From assembly GCA_036274695.1 (NCBI GenBank), contig DASUFF010000141.1:1-64000 (forward strand): DNA of 64,000 nt, read 5' to 3'. A model generated the notes under the pieces. It ran no database searches. It saw nothing but the letters and a program-made list of their open reading frames with translations, and was not told the origin of the DNA. The translations under genes were made by a program, and so were the position numbers. Source of the DNA: DASUFF01 sp036274695. Lineage in GTDB: Bacteria > UBA10199 > JACPAL01 > GCA-016699445. The stretch's first letter is position 1. Every line of letters begins with the position of its first letter. This document shows positions 54,566 through 62,817 of the stretch, piece by piece.

Positions 54566-56692
54566 ATGGGAGACGGTGTTCAAAGAAACTTCGCGCTCAT
54601 TATCAATGGAGACGACGAAAGTCGCCATCTTGGAAACGTCGACCGCGCCATAAAGACCCTTCGTTCGGAAGCGCCTTATGAAATCTCGGTGGCCAGCAGG
54701 AAACCCCCTTCCAACTCAGTCGAACATTTCATAGCACCGCACGAACAGTCCTTGAAGAGATTGATCGAAGGGATTCGATCCAAAATAGACGATGACGATT
54801 TATTGGTCGTTTATATCACGGGTCACGGGGGGGCGGGCAATCAACGGGAAGGTTGCGTCGAATGGCCTGGCGCTTGTTATCCCTTGTCCTCTTTGGGCCG
54901 CGAGTTGAAGAATTTGCTCTATGGAAAGCGGATCGTCGTTATGGATCAGTGCTTTTCGGGAGGCGGATTACCTCTTTTCGCCGATGACCGCACCTATGTT
55001 GTCACTCAGGGAGGCCCCGATGAGACTGTCTCTTGTCAGGAGTTTAGTCCTTATTTTTGGGGCGATGGCGTCACCGATTTGGACGGCGACGGGATCAAAA
55101 CGGTGGAAGAGCGGTTTATCTACGCCGTAAAAACGGGGAAGACCCCCACGCACACGCAATACTACGCGCCCGGTTCGGCGATTTCCCTTTCGGGAAAGGC
55201 CGACAAAACCCCTCCTTTCAAGGCCGGTGTGACCGAGGTCCACGATCAAAGGGGGGTGGAGGCCGAGTTGAAGCGCCTGCAGCCCGGCCAGCTGGCCCTC
55301 GTCATGTTTTCTTCCGAAACCTGCGATGCCTGCAAAAGGTACGCCCCGACTTTTGAGGGGTTCTCCAGGCAATTTGGCGGCAGGTTTTTGATGATCCGCG
55401 CCGAGGGGGTTAACGGGAGCGAAGAGGATTGGGGAAAACACTATGGAGTCGACCGATTCCCCAAAGTGGCTTTTATCAATCATCGGGGACAAGTGACTTT
55501 TGTGGAGGACCGTGCACGGCCCTTGGATTCCCTGGTGGCGGCATCGGGCTATGACGTTCTTCATGGGGTGCGGGTTTACGCGGCGCAGCTGGAGAGTCCT
55601 CATCGGGATGAAAGGGAAAAGGCCATCGCCGCTCTCGCCAAAATCGGCAGAAACGCGTCTCCAAAAAAGGAGGATAAAGAAGCCCTTTCGCTTTTCGCGG
55701 ACCTCATCGGACAATCTCCTGCGCGGGTTCTCGTTTTGGCTCAATGGATGGCGAATAAAAACGTGGGTCTGTTTTCTCGCTGGGATGCGGAGAATGTTTT
55801 AACCGACCTCACGACGGCCCTGATGGAGAAGGAGGGCGACCTTCTTCGGAAAAGTGCGAATCTTTTAAAAAAGCAGACCGCTCTTCTCGATAAAACGGAC
55901 GACTTATTGAAAAAGGGAATTGCTCTGGCCGAAACAGGGGGAGATCGAGAGGAGGAGGCGATGATTCAAAAGGAGGTGGCAAAAATCAAACAAGAAGTGG
56001 AGAAGATTCAGAAATTGCTGGATGCGATCGACGTGGAAATCTCCGTAACACCCTTGATTTTAAAGCAGATTGCCGTTCCCCTCTTAACAAAGATCCTTTT
56101 GGACGAAAGCGATTCTCCCACCATGCGTCGGAAAGCGGCCGTGGCGCTCGAAAGAATGAAAACTGTCGGTTGGATCAAAAAACCGGCCGCCACTCCCGCC
56201 TTGATCGAGGATTTGAATTTAAAATCGGCTGAGGAATTATCGGCATTGATGGATGCTCAATGGCGAGGATGGCGATTTGGCGGCGGGGCTGTCCTGAATT
56301 ACTTTGAAGGTCCCGGAGCCGGTTCTCATTTATGGGCCGGATATCGTCGCTACCGATGGGATTTTCGGGTCAACCTTCGGGGCGAAGGGTTGAAACTCGA
56401 TAAGACCGGTTACGGTTTTCGTATGGACATATCGATCGAGCCGATCGTTCACATTTTCGATCGACCCGCGCGTTGGGACCCATATTTAAACTTGCCCGAG
56501 GTGGGGGTTTCTCATCACTTTGGAAAGAACGTCTGGGGCCTTTCTTTTTCGCCCCTGGGCGCAGGTCTCCAACTCCATCTGAATGACAATTGGTCCGCTT
56601 ATGCCGGCGCAAGACTCCGTGGGGCCGTGACCCCCGGCGAGGATGTAAGGGTTGGAGCGGAAATTCCGTTGGGTTTTTCGGGTTCTTTTTGA
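54566..56692 (+). CDS. Caspase-like peptidase - thioredoxin - coiled coil - beta-barrel fusion
   Basis: 708 residues, a mosaic not recognised as a known family. (1) ~8-200: clan CD (caspase/C13-like) fold with the His box 'VVYITGHGG' (H87) and Cys box 'VVMDQCFSGG' (C129), then a canonical EF-hand-type loop at 171-182 (D171, D173, D175, E182). (2) ~225-335: thioredoxin-fold domain with CDAC at 253-256 and a cis-Pro region 'DRFPKVAFINH'. (3) ~340-560: helical, HEAT-like and heptad coiled coil. (4) ~565-708: antiparallel beta pattern ending in Phe, like an outer-membrane barrel. No signal peptide is visible, so the N-terminus may be truncated or the start wrong. Codon use and composition look lower in G+C than the neighbours. 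Confidence 0.75.
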   Translation: MGDGVQRNFALIINGDDESRHLGNVDRAIKTLRSEAPYEISVASRKPPSNSVEHFIAPHEQSLKRLIEGIRSKIDDDDLLVVYITGHGGAGNQREGCVEWPGACYPLSSLGRELKNLLYGKRIVVMDQCFSGGGLPLFADDRTYVVTQGGPDETVSCQEFSPYFWGDGVTDLDGDGIKTVEERFIYAVKTGKTPTHTQYYAPGSAISLSGKADKTPPFKAGVTEVHDQRGVEAELKRLQPGQLALVMFSSETCDACKRYAPTFEGFSRQFGGRFLMIRAEGVNGSEEDWGKHYGVDRFPKVAFINHRGQVTFVEDRARPLDSLVAASGYDVLHGVRVYAAQLESPHRDEREKAIAALAKIGRNASPKKEDKEALSLFADLIGQSPARVLVLAQWMANKNVGLFSRWDAENVLTDLTTALMEKEGDLLRKSANLLKKQTALLDKTDDLLKKGIALAETGGDREEEAMIQKEVAKIKQEVEKIQKLLDAIDVEISVTPLILKQIAVPLLTKILLDESDSPTMRRKAAVALERMKTVGWIKKPAATPALIEDLNLKSAEELSALMDAQWRGWRFGGGAVLNYFEGPGAGSHLWAGYRRYRWDFRVNLRGEGLKLDKTGYGFRMDISIEPIVHIFDRPARWDPYLNLPEVGVSHHFGKNVWGLSFSPLGAGLQLHLNDNWSAYAGARLRGAVTPGEDVRVGAEIPLGFSGSF

Positions 56693-56864
56693 TCGTCTGC
56701 TCAAGACTCAAGAATAGATTTTTACGGCCTTGAAGAAGTCCTCAACGGCGCACTGTTCCCATTCTCTCTTTAAAGCATTCCTAAGCCAACCCATTCCGAG
56801 AAAAGCGAGTGCCAAACGGTTAATGTCGCGACTTCGCCATTTTTAGGTCGATAAATGTGAGAGT

Positions 56865-57599
56865 ATGCTTGGCCCAATAGCGCAATTAACGCGGGCCCTG
56901 ACCCGTTTCGGGATCCTAGAACCCGCGACAACTTGCCCGCCCGGAGTCGGCGTCAGCCCCGGCGGCCTTGTCATTCGGCCCGCCGAGGGAAGGGATCTGA
57001 TGATGGCCGCGGTCCTTACGGCCCCCTTGGCGCCGCCGATCTTTCGGGCGGAATCGTCCATCCGCCAGCCGCGCGTCTTGATCGACAGCCAACACTGGTT
57101 GGAAAATTTTCAACCGTCGCAGGCGCTTATCGGGGGACTCGCCTTATTGGCGGAGGGAGCGAGCCTCACCTTCGCCCTCAAGTGGCGGGGCGCGGAAGGT
57201 CCGGAGGCCCGAGAGTTCGAGCCGCCGGCGGAGATCGCTCGGCAACAGGGGTTAGTTTTGGCCGCGATGGGGGGCAGGGGAAAGGATAAGAGGGAGGCGA
57301 AGCTCCAGTCGCTTCTGGAGCAGTTGAAGGATTCCGATGGGACAAAGCGAAGTAAAGCAGCCGAGGCCCTTGGCGAACTCGGCGACCCCCGCGCGATCAA
57401 GCCGTTGATTCGGGCGCTGGGGGATGGCGATAAGTTGGTGCGAATGGCAGCGGCCGAGGCCCTCGGCGAACTCGGCGACCCCCGCGCGGTCAAGCCGTTG
57501 ATCCGGGCGCTGGGGGATGACGATGCTTGGGTTCGAAGCGATGCGTCCAAGTCCCTTGGCAAACTCAAGTCTATCAAGAAAAAAATTGGTTCGCCTTGA
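56865..57599 (+). CDS. HEAT-repeat (PBS-lyase type) protein, copy A
   Basis: 244 residues from the ATG at 56865; ATGs at 57000 and 57003 are alternatives. An N-terminal unknown domain ('SQHWLENFQPSQALIGGLALLAEGASLTFALKWRGAEGP') is followed by a Lys/Gly linker and about three EZ-HEAT repeats ('RSKAAEALGELGDPRAIKPLIRALGDGDKLVRMAAAEALGELGDPRAVKPLIRALGDDD'). Such repeats bind proteins. The gene ends convergently over a fragment of ndk. Codon style differs from the core genes. Copy B lies at 58369. Confidence 0.7.
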   Translation: MLGPIAQLTRALTRFGILEPATTCPPGVGVSPGGLVIRPAEGRDLMMAAVLTAPLAPPIFRAESSIRQPRVLIDSQHWLENFQPSQALIGGLALLAEGASLTFALKWRGAEGPEAREFEPPAEIARQQGLVLAAMGGRGKDKREAKLQSLLEQLKDSDGTKRSKAAEALGELGDPRAIKPLIRALGDGDKLVRMAAAEALGELGDPRAVKPLIRALGDDDAWVRSDASKSLGKLKSIKKKIGSP

Positions 57600-57667
57600 A
57601 GAAGAAGGCGATCTCGGCTTTGGCCGTCTCCGGCGCGTCCGAGCCGTTGACGGCGTTGGCGTCGATC
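56997..57667 (+). repeat. Segmental duplication, copy A (HEAT gene and ndk 3' end)
   Basis: Nearly collinear with 58366-58850. It includes the HEAT gene from 'CTGAT' at its N-terminal domain, the convergent overlap with ndk and 94 bases of ndk coding sequence. Weaker similarity may extend upstream (around 56790 and 58299). The brnTA module lies between the two copies. Confidence 0.8.
57574..57667 (-). pseudogene. ndk: 3' fragment of nucleoside-diphosphate kinase gene
   Basis: On the minus strand this reads about 31 codons of the Ndk C-terminus ('DANAVNGSDAPETAKAEIAFFFKANQFFS' then stop). The intact copy ends at 58757. In the fragment the catalytic His of the NxxHGSD box is Asn, so even this remnant has diverged. 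There is no start. It arose with the segmental duplication. Confidence 0.85.
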
Positions 57668-57688
57668 CAATTCTGTCTTGAAAGCCAT

Positions 57689-57704
57689 ATACATCATGAT
57701 GTAT
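57689..57704. promoter_or_regulatory. Perfect palindrome upstream of brnT (probable BrnA operator)
   Basis: ATACATCATGATGTAT, a 16-base perfect palindrome 12 bases before the brnT start and right after the ndk fragment. Ribbon-helix-helix antitoxins such as BrnA repress their own operon through such sites. Confidence 0.6.
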
Positions 57705-57716
57705 TCTCCTTAGGGA

Positions 57717-58016
57717 ATGAAGGTTGCCTTTGAGTGGGACGGCGGAAACGACGTCAAGAGCTATACGAAGCACGGCGTCTCGCGGCAGGAAGCGGAATCC
57801 GTTTTTCAGGATGACCGGAAGCTCCACTTTTCCGACCCGTTCCATTCAAAAGGCGAGAGGCGATACATTACGGTGGGTCGCAGCGCCCATCCGCGTATCC
57901 TATTCATCGCCTGGACGCTGCGAGGAACAAAGGTTCGGATCATCTCCGCGCGTCCGGCCAGCCGGAAGGAAAGGAAGGTCTATGAAGAAAAGAACAAAGG
58001 AAAAAAACGAGCGTGA
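57717..58016 (+). CDS. brnT: BrnT-family toxin (RelE-like ribonuclease)
   Basis: 99 residues with the BrnT pattern 'FEWDGGNDVKSYTKHGVSRQEAESVFQDD', 'HSKGERRYITVGRS', 'RILFIAWTLRGTKVRIISARPASRKERKVYEE'. The conserved 'FEWD..N...KHGV' start and 'ISAR.A...ER..YE' end are hallmarks. Toxin of a type II system; overlaps brnA by 35 bp. Confidence 0.93.
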   Translation: MKVAFEWDGGNDVKSYTKHGVSRQEAESVFQDDRKLHFSDPFHSKGERRYITVGRSAHPRILFIAWTLRGTKVRIISARPASRKERKVYEEKNKGKKRA

Positions 58017-58236
58017 ACGGTACCTCAACACCGATTTCGGCGATCTGCTCGCCGGACTCAAGCCTCTGAATTTGGACCTGGAGTTCCCTTCCCCCACGCA
58101 GTCGATCAGCCTTCGCCTTCCGCGTGACGTTCTGAACGAGATTCGAATCGTGGCCGATGAACGGGATGTGCCGTATCAATCGCTCATTAAGATGTGGGTA
58201 GTTGAGCGCTTGAGGGCGGGTAAAAAGGCGGCTTAG
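57982..58236 (+). CDS. brnA: BrnA-like ribbon-helix-helix antitoxin
   Basis: 84 residues. The N-terminus is disordered and charged ('KKRTKEKNERERYLNTDFGDLLAGLKPL'), followed by an RHH-type 'SISLRLPRDVLNEIRIVADERDVPYQSLIKMWVVERLRAG'. Order toxin-antitoxin with overlap is typical of brnTA. Likely binds BrnT and the 57689 palindrome. Confidence 0.88.
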   Translation: MKKRTKEKNERERYLNTDFGDLLAGLKPLNLDLEFPSPTQSISLRLPRDVLNEIRIVADERDVPYQSLIKMWVVERLRAGKKAA

Positions 58237-58365
58237 CTGCGCTAGAAGTCTCACGCCACCGGAATTCCCCATTCTTCCTTCCAGGTCTCCGAATTTTCAC
58301 CATTCTCAGAAAAATAAGCGCCAAACGGCCGGAGGGCGAAACTTTGACGTAATCGGGTCGGCAAC

Positions 58366-58850
58366 CTGATGCGGGTCGCGTCGGTCGCCGCGCCGCTGGC
58401 CCCGCCGGTCTTTCGGGCGGAATCGTCCATCCTTAGGTCACGCGTCTTGATCGACATCCAACATTGGTCGGAAAGTTTTCAACCGCCCGCGGCGCTCATC
58501 GGGGGACTCGTCTTATTGGCGGTGGAGTCGAGCTTTACCTTCGCGCTCAAGTGGCGCGGTGCGGAAGGTCCGGAGGCCCGGGAGTTCGAGCCGCCGGCGG
58601 AGATCGCCCGGCAACAGGGGTTGGTATTGGCGGCGATGGGGGGTGGGGGCAAAGACAAAAAGGAGGCGAAGCTCTAGTCGCTTCTGGAGCGGCTGAAGGA
58701 TTCCGATGGGACAATGCGAAGTAAAGCGGCCGAGGCCCTTCGCGAACTCAAGTCGATCAAGAAAAAATCTCGTTCGCCTTGAAGAAGAAGGCGATCTCGG
58801 TCTTGGCCGTCTCCGGCGCGTCCGAGCCGTGGACGACGTTGGCGTCGATC
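58366..58850 (+). repeat. Segmental duplication, copy B
   Basis: Collinear with 56997-57667 but shorter: two HEAT units of ~31 residues are missing. Its right end runs into the intact ndk gene. The original order was probably HEAT gene convergent with ndk, and copy A with the ndk fragment is the derived one. Confidence 0.8.
58369..58782 (+). pseudogene. HEAT-repeat gene, copy B, degenerate
   Basis: The frame starts 'MRVASVAAPLAPPVFRAESSILR' and follows copy A closely to 'KDKKEAKL', where CAG (Gln) of copy A has become TAG (58675-58677). The same frame continues 'SLLERLKDSDGTMRSKAAEALRELKSIKKK' to TGA at 58780-58782. The HEAT array is collapsed from about three units to less than one. The 3' end overlaps ndk antisense by 26 bp. 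Confidence 0.8.
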
Positions 58851-59179
58851 GACTCCGCGAAATCGCGGCGAATGGTCCCCGGATCGGCCTTCTTCGGGTC
58901 GGTCGCGCCCATGATCTCGCGGTTCTTCGCGATGGCGTTCTCGCCTTCCAGGCACGTCACGACCACCGGGCCGGAAATCATGTAATTCACCAGCGATTCG
59001 TAGAAGGGACGGGCCTTGTGGACGGCGTAGAATTCCTGGGCCTGTTCCTTGGAGAGCTTGGTCATGCGCGTGGCGACGATCTTAAGCCCGCCCTTTTCGA
59101 AGCGGGCGAAGCACTCGCCGATGACGTTTTTCTGCACGCCGTCCGGCTTGATGATGGAAAGGGTACGTTCTTTAGCCAC
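58757..59179 (-). CDS. ndk: Nucleoside-diphosphate kinase
   Basis: 140 residues. Start 'KERTLSIIKPDGVQKNVIGE', catalytic His in 'NVVHGSDAPETAKTEIAFFF'. It transfers the gamma phosphate between NTPs and NDPs. It overlaps sucD by 8 bp in a conserved sucC-sucD-ndk order and would use the GTP/ATP made by succinyl-CoA synthetase. Confidence 0.97.
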   Translation of the reverse strand: MAKERTLSIIKPDGVQKNVIGECFARFEKGGLKIVATRMTKLSKEQAQEFYAVHKARPFYESLVNYMISGPVVVTCLEGENAIAKNREIMGATDPKKADPGTIRRDFAESIDANVVHGSDAPETAKTEIAFFFKANEIFS

Positions 59180-60044
59180 GATAGACCTCCTTAAGAGTCT
59201 TTCCTATTTCAGCGATGGTCCGCGAGACCTTGATGCCCGCGGCTTCCATCGCCTTGATTTTCTCGTCCGCCGTCCCCTTGCCGCCGGAAATGATGGCGCC
59301 CGCATGGCCCATGCGCTTTCCCGGAGGGGCGGAAATGCCGGCGATGAAACCCACCACCGGCTTTTTCACGTTCTTTTTGATGTAGTCCGCGGCTTCTTCC
59401 TCGGCCGAGCCGCCGATCTCGCCGATCATGACGATGGCTTCGGTGCCCTTGTCCTCGTTGAAGAGTTTGAGCACGTCGATAAAGTTGGTGCCGTTGACCG
59501 GATCGCCGCCGATGCCCACGCAGGTGGACTGGCCCAGACCGATTTTCGTGACTTGATCGACCGCTTCATAGGTGAGCGTCCCGGAGCGGCTGACGATGCC
59601 GACTTTTCCCGGCCGGTGGATGTGCCCGGGCATGATGCCGATCTTGCACTCGCCAGGCGTGATGACGCCGGGACAGTTGGGCCCGATCAAACGCGTGCGC
59701 TTGCCTTCCATGTAGCGTTTCACCTGGATCATATCGACGACGGGGATGCCTTCGGTGATGCACACGACCAAGTCCAGATCGGCGTCGACCGCTTCCTTGA
59801 TGGCCGCCGCCGCGAATTTCGGCGGAACGTAGATGACGGAAACGGTCGAACCCGTCTTTTCCTTCGCTTCCTTGACGGAGTTGAAGATCGGAATCCCCTC
59901 GAATTCCTGCCCGCCCTTGCCGGGCGTGACGCCGGCCGCCATCTTCGTGCCGTAGGCGACGCACTGGCGCGTATGGAACTGGCCGGTATTGCCGGTGATT
60001 CCTTGGGTCATGACCTTCGTGTCTTTGTTGACGAGGATCGACAT
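59172..60044 (-). CDS. sucD: Succinyl-CoA synthetase alpha subunit
   Basis: 290 residues. Rossmann CoA-binding 'QGITGNTGQFHTRQCVAYGTKMAAGVTPGKGGQ', phospho-His in 'MGHAGAIISGGKG', and 'IGPNCPGVITPGECKIGIMPG'. Starts 4 bases after sucC. TCA-cycle substrate-level phosphorylation. Confidence 0.97.
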   Translation of the reverse strand: MSILVNKDTKVMTQGITGNTGQFHTRQCVAYGTKMAAGVTPGKGGQEFEGIPIFNSVKEAKEKTGSTVSVIYVPPKFAAAAIKEAVDADLDLVVCITEGIPVVDMIQVKRYMEGKRTRLIGPNCPGVITPGECKIGIMPGHIHRPGKVGIVSRSGTLTYEAVDQVTKIGLGQSTCVGIGGDPVNGTNFIDVLKLFNEDKGTEAIVMIGEIGGSAEEEAADYIKKNVKKPVVGFIAGISAPPGKRMGHAGAIISGGKGTADEKIKAMEAAGIKVSRTIAEIGKTLKEVYRG

Positions 60045-60048
60045 AAAG

Positions 60049-61206
60049 TTACCGTGCTTCCTTCACGATGCGGTCGGCCGCCTTCGAGAGGTCGTCTTCG
60101 GAGATCAGTTTCAGGCCGGATTCGTTCAGGATCTTCTTGCCCAGATCGACGTTGGTACCCTGCAGCCGGACGACCACCGGTACCTGGATCTTCACGTCGC
60201 GCGCGGCCTGGACCACGCCCGTCGCGATCGTATCGCACTTCATGATGCCGCCGAAGATATTGACCAGAATGCCCTTCACCTTGGGGTCGGCCAGGATGAT
60301 CTTGAAGGCCGCCGTGACTTTTTCCGCCGTCGCGCCGCCGCCGACGTCCAGGAAGTTCGCGGGCTCGCCGCCTGCCAGCTTGATGATGTCCATCGTGGCC
60401 ATCGCGAGCCCGGCGCCGTTCACCATGCAGCCGATGTTGCCGTTCAGGCTGATGTAGGAGAGGTCGTATTTCTTCGCTTCGATCTCGGCGGCGTCCTCTT
60501 CGTCCAAGTCGCGAAGGGTCTCATAATCCGGGTGGCGGAAGAGGGCGTTGTCGTCGAAGTTGATCTTGGCGTCCAAGGCCAGGAGATTTCCGTCGCCGGT
60601 GACGACCAGCGGGTTGATTTCCGCCAGGGAGAAGTCGCCTTTGACATAGGCCTCATAAAGGGCCTTCACGAAAGTGACAAACTTTTCCGAAAGACCGGCG
60701 TCAAAACCGAGTTTGCCGGCGACGTCCTTGACGATTCTTTCATCGACGCCAGCGACCGGATCAACGCCTATCTTCAAGATTTTTTCGGGATGCTTGGCGG
60801 CGACTTCCTCAATGTCCATGCCGCCTTCGGAGGAGGCCATGATCGTCACGCGCGAGGTGACGCGGTCTAAGACGGCGCCGAGGTAAAGCTCGCGCGCGAT
60901 CTGGCAGCCTTTTTCGATCAAGAGCTTCTTGACGACTTTCCCTTCGGGCCCGGTCTGGTGCGTGACTAAGGTCATGCCCAGGATAGCCTTGGCGTTGGCC
61001 TCCGCCTCATCGATCGTCTTCGCCAGCTTGACGCCGCCGCCCTTGCCGCGGCCGCCGGCGTGGATCTGGGCCTTGACGACCACGGGCAACCCCAGCTCCT
61101 TGGCGGTTTTTACGGCGTCTTCGACCGAAAAGGCCACGCACCCTTCGGGGGTCGGGACCCCGTATTTCCTCAAAATCTCTTTGCCTTGATATTCGTGGAT
61201 TTTCAC
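60049..61206 (-). CDS. sucC: Succinyl-CoA synthetase beta subunit
   Basis: 385 residues from the GTG at 61206 ('(V)KIHEYQGKEILRKYGVPTPEG'), the family N-terminus; an ATG at 61239 would add 11 residues not found in the family. ATP-grasp domain ('VVKAQIHAGGRGKGGGVKLAK') and 'VNIFGGIMKCDTIA'. Forms the ADP/GDP-binding half with SucD. Confidence 0.95.
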   Translation of the reverse strand: MKIHEYQGKEILRKYGVPTPEGCVAFSVEDAVKTAKELGLPVVVKAQIHAGGRGKGGGVKLAKTIDEAEANAKAILGMTLVTHQTGPEGKVVKKLLIEKGCQIARELYLGAVLDRVTSRVTIMASSEGGMDIEEVAAKHPEKILKIGVDPVAGVDERIVKDVAGKLGFDAGLSEKFVTFVKALYEAYVKGDFSLAEINPLVVTGDGNLLALDAKINFDDNALFRHPDYETLRDLDEEDAAEIEAKKYDLSYISLNGNIGCMVNGAGLAMATMDIIKLAGGEPANFLDVGGGATAEKVTAAFKIILADPKVKGILVNIFGGIMKCDTIATGVVQAARDVKIQVPVVVRLQGTNVDLGKKILNESGLKLISEDDLSKAADRIVKEAR

Positions 61207-61282
61207 GATGAAACCCCAATAAAATTCTAAGCTTTTCATCGCACCTTTTGTGTGCGACGCGTTCGTCTATCAAAGAACGCGA

Positions 61283-61789
61283 ATGGGACGCAAGGTCATT
61301 ATCTTCCTCATCTTCTTCGCTCTCCCGCTCTCAGCGTGGGCTGGCGAGGTGATGGTTCAATCCTGCCACGACGGGGACACGTGCGCGATCCAAGTGGCCG
61401 GGCTTGCGCTCAAGGTCCGGTTGGCCGGCATCGACGCGCCGGAGATGGGGCGCAAGAAGGGGTCGGAACAGCCTTTCGCGCGCGAGTCCCGGGACGCGCT
61501 CAACGCGATGGTGGCGGGCAAGAAGGTCGAGGTGGGCCAATACGGTATCGACGCCTACAATCGTCCGCTCGTGACCCTCAAGACGCCTTCCGGGACGATC
61601 GTCAATGAAGAGCTGGTCAAGCTGGGTCTGGCGGAGATTTACGAAGGGAACAAGGCCTTCGACCTGACGAAACTCAAACTCCTGCAATCCCAGGCGCAGA
61701 ACGGCCGCCGCGGCGTTTGGTCGCTGGGCGCCCGTTACGTCAGTCCTTATCTCTACCGGAAAAAATCGAAGGTTTCGGAAGAAGGCTAG
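61283..61789 (+). CDS. Secreted thermonuclease (SNase) family protein
   Basis: 168 residues from MGRKVIIF; signal peptide 'MGRKVIIFLIFFALPLSAWA'. SNase fold with 'SCHDGDTCAIQVAGLALKVRLAGIDAPEMGRKKGSEQPFARESRDAL' (Ca-binding Asp and catalytic Arg) and 'YGIDAYNRPLVTLKTPSGTIVNEELVKLGLAEIY'. Extracytoplasmic DNA/RNA degradation. Divergent from sucC. Confidence 0.93.
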   Translation: MGRKVIIFLIFFALPLSAWAGEVMVQSCHDGDTCAIQVAGLALKVRLAGIDAPEMGRKKGSEQPFARESRDALNAMVAGKKVEVGQYGIDAYNRPLVTLKTPSGTIVNEELVKLGLAEIYEGNKAFDLTKLKLLQSQAQNGRRGVWSLGARYVSPYLYRKKSKVSEEG

Positions 61790-61798
61790 TCGGGAAAG

Positions 61799-62692
61799 CT
61801 AGCGCCCGAGCTGGCGCTCCACGGCCGGCGCCTTCATCCCCCCGATCCCCGCTTGAAAGATCTGGAAGTTTCCCGCGCCGAACCGGACGGCGTGTCCCGG
61901 CTGGAGCGTGAAGGCCGATGTCCCGTTGCGCGTGACCGCCGCCCCGCCCTTGAAGATGAGTGTCGCATCCGACGGCAGGGTCTCCACGGCGCCTTCGGGC
62001 GTCGTCGCCGTCGCCGCCCCGTCTTTGGTGACGGTGACCACGGTGCCCTTCGTGAATTCCTTCGTATAGCCGTCTATCATGATGAAGCCCTCGGGCGCGG
62101 TGAAGGTGCCGCCTTGAATCAGGTCTTCCTGGACCACGGGTGTGGTGACGACTCCTTGCTGTCCGAACCGCCGGATCGCATCGACTCCGGGGCCGGCTTT
62201 ATAGATGGTGTCCGGGGCGGGGTAGTCTCCCACGCCGCCTCCGCCGACCGCAGGCCCGACGGCCGGGCCTCCGATGGGCGAACCTGCCGTGAGTCCCGGA
62301 ACTTCGACCGGTACGAGACCTTCGCAAATGATGGGTTGGGTCAGACAGATGCTCGCTCCGCCGGTCAGCGTGATCGTGCCTCCGGAACCCGAACCGCCGG
62401 TGGCGGTGCCGCCGCCGGTCGTCGTTCCCGACGTGCCCGTCCCTCCGCTCGTCGTCGTCCCCGTGGCCGTCGTCCCTCCGGGACCGCCGCCCGTCGTGTC
62501 TTCGGCGGTCGCGCCTCCCGTCGAGGGCTCGGCCGATCCCGTCGTTTCTCCGGCCGTCGGCGTCGTGGTGTCGCTGCCGGACTCCTCGGTGTTCGTCACT
62601 TCACCGCCGGGCCCGTTCGTGCCGCAGGACATGAGACCGCTGGAGAACAGGGCCCAACCGAGGACGACCGATAAGAGAAGACGTTGGATCAT
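61799..62692 (-). CDS. FecR-like domain lipoprotein with Thr/Gly-rich linker
   Basis: 297 residues from MIQRLLLS, with a GGAGG site. Lipobox 'GLMSC', then a long low-complexity Thr/Gly/Ser linker (~30-110) and a C-terminal region with 'GGTFTAPEGFIMIDGYTKEFTKGTVVTVTKDGAATATTPEGAVETLPSDATLIFKGGAAVTRNG', similar to FecR-type beta repeats. Probably surface exposed. The linker may be a tether through the cell wall. Function unknown. Confidence 0.7.
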   Translation of the reverse strand: MIQRLLLSVVLGWALFSSGLMSCGTNGPGGEVTNTEESGSDTTTPTAGETTGSAEPSTGGATAEDTTGGGPGGTTATGTTTSGGTGTSGTTTGGGTATGGSGSGGTITLTGGASICLTQPIICEGLVPVEVPGLTAGSPIGGPAVGPAVGGGGVGDYPAPDTIYKAGPGVDAIRRFGQQGVVTTPVVQEDLIQGGTFTAPEGFIMIDGYTKEFTKGTVVTVTKDGAATATTPEGAVETLPSDATLIFKGGAAVTRNGTSAFTLQPGHAVRFGAGNFQIFQAGIGGMKAPAVERQLGR

Positions 62693-62719
62693 AAAGTACC
62701 TCCAAGGAGACATTTAAAC

Positions 62720-62731
62720 GGATTGCAATCC
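62720..62731. repeat. 12-base palindrome in an AT-rich gap
   Basis: GGATTGCAATCC lies 28 bases upstream of the FecR-like gene. The ~120-base gap (62693-62812) is far richer in A/T than the surroundings and probably holds this gene's promoter; no clear -35/-10 pair was fixed. Confidence 0.4.
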
Positions 62732-62799
62732 CGATACCAATGATTAGATTAATAAAATTAAGTACTTACGATATCGCTCCTAGGTCGATCTTCTCTCAA

Positions 62800-62817
62800 T
62801 TTGATAAAATTATCAAA
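62800..62817. repeat. AT-rich inverted repeat at the end of the HTTM gene
   Basis: TTTGATAA and TTATCAAA flank AA, overlapping the HTTM stop codon. It could form a weak terminator stem. It resembles a Fnr box but the spacer is six bases, not four. Confidence 0.35.

Noticed and set aside
54087..54653. Signal-peptide exon for the caspase-like protein in another frame
   Set aside because: The frame gives no hydrophobic signal and overlaps the acyl-CoA ligase coding sequence.
62800..62817. Possible Fnr box TTGAT...ATCAA
   Set aside because: The spacer is six bases, not four, and it overlaps a stop codon; treated as an inverted repeat.
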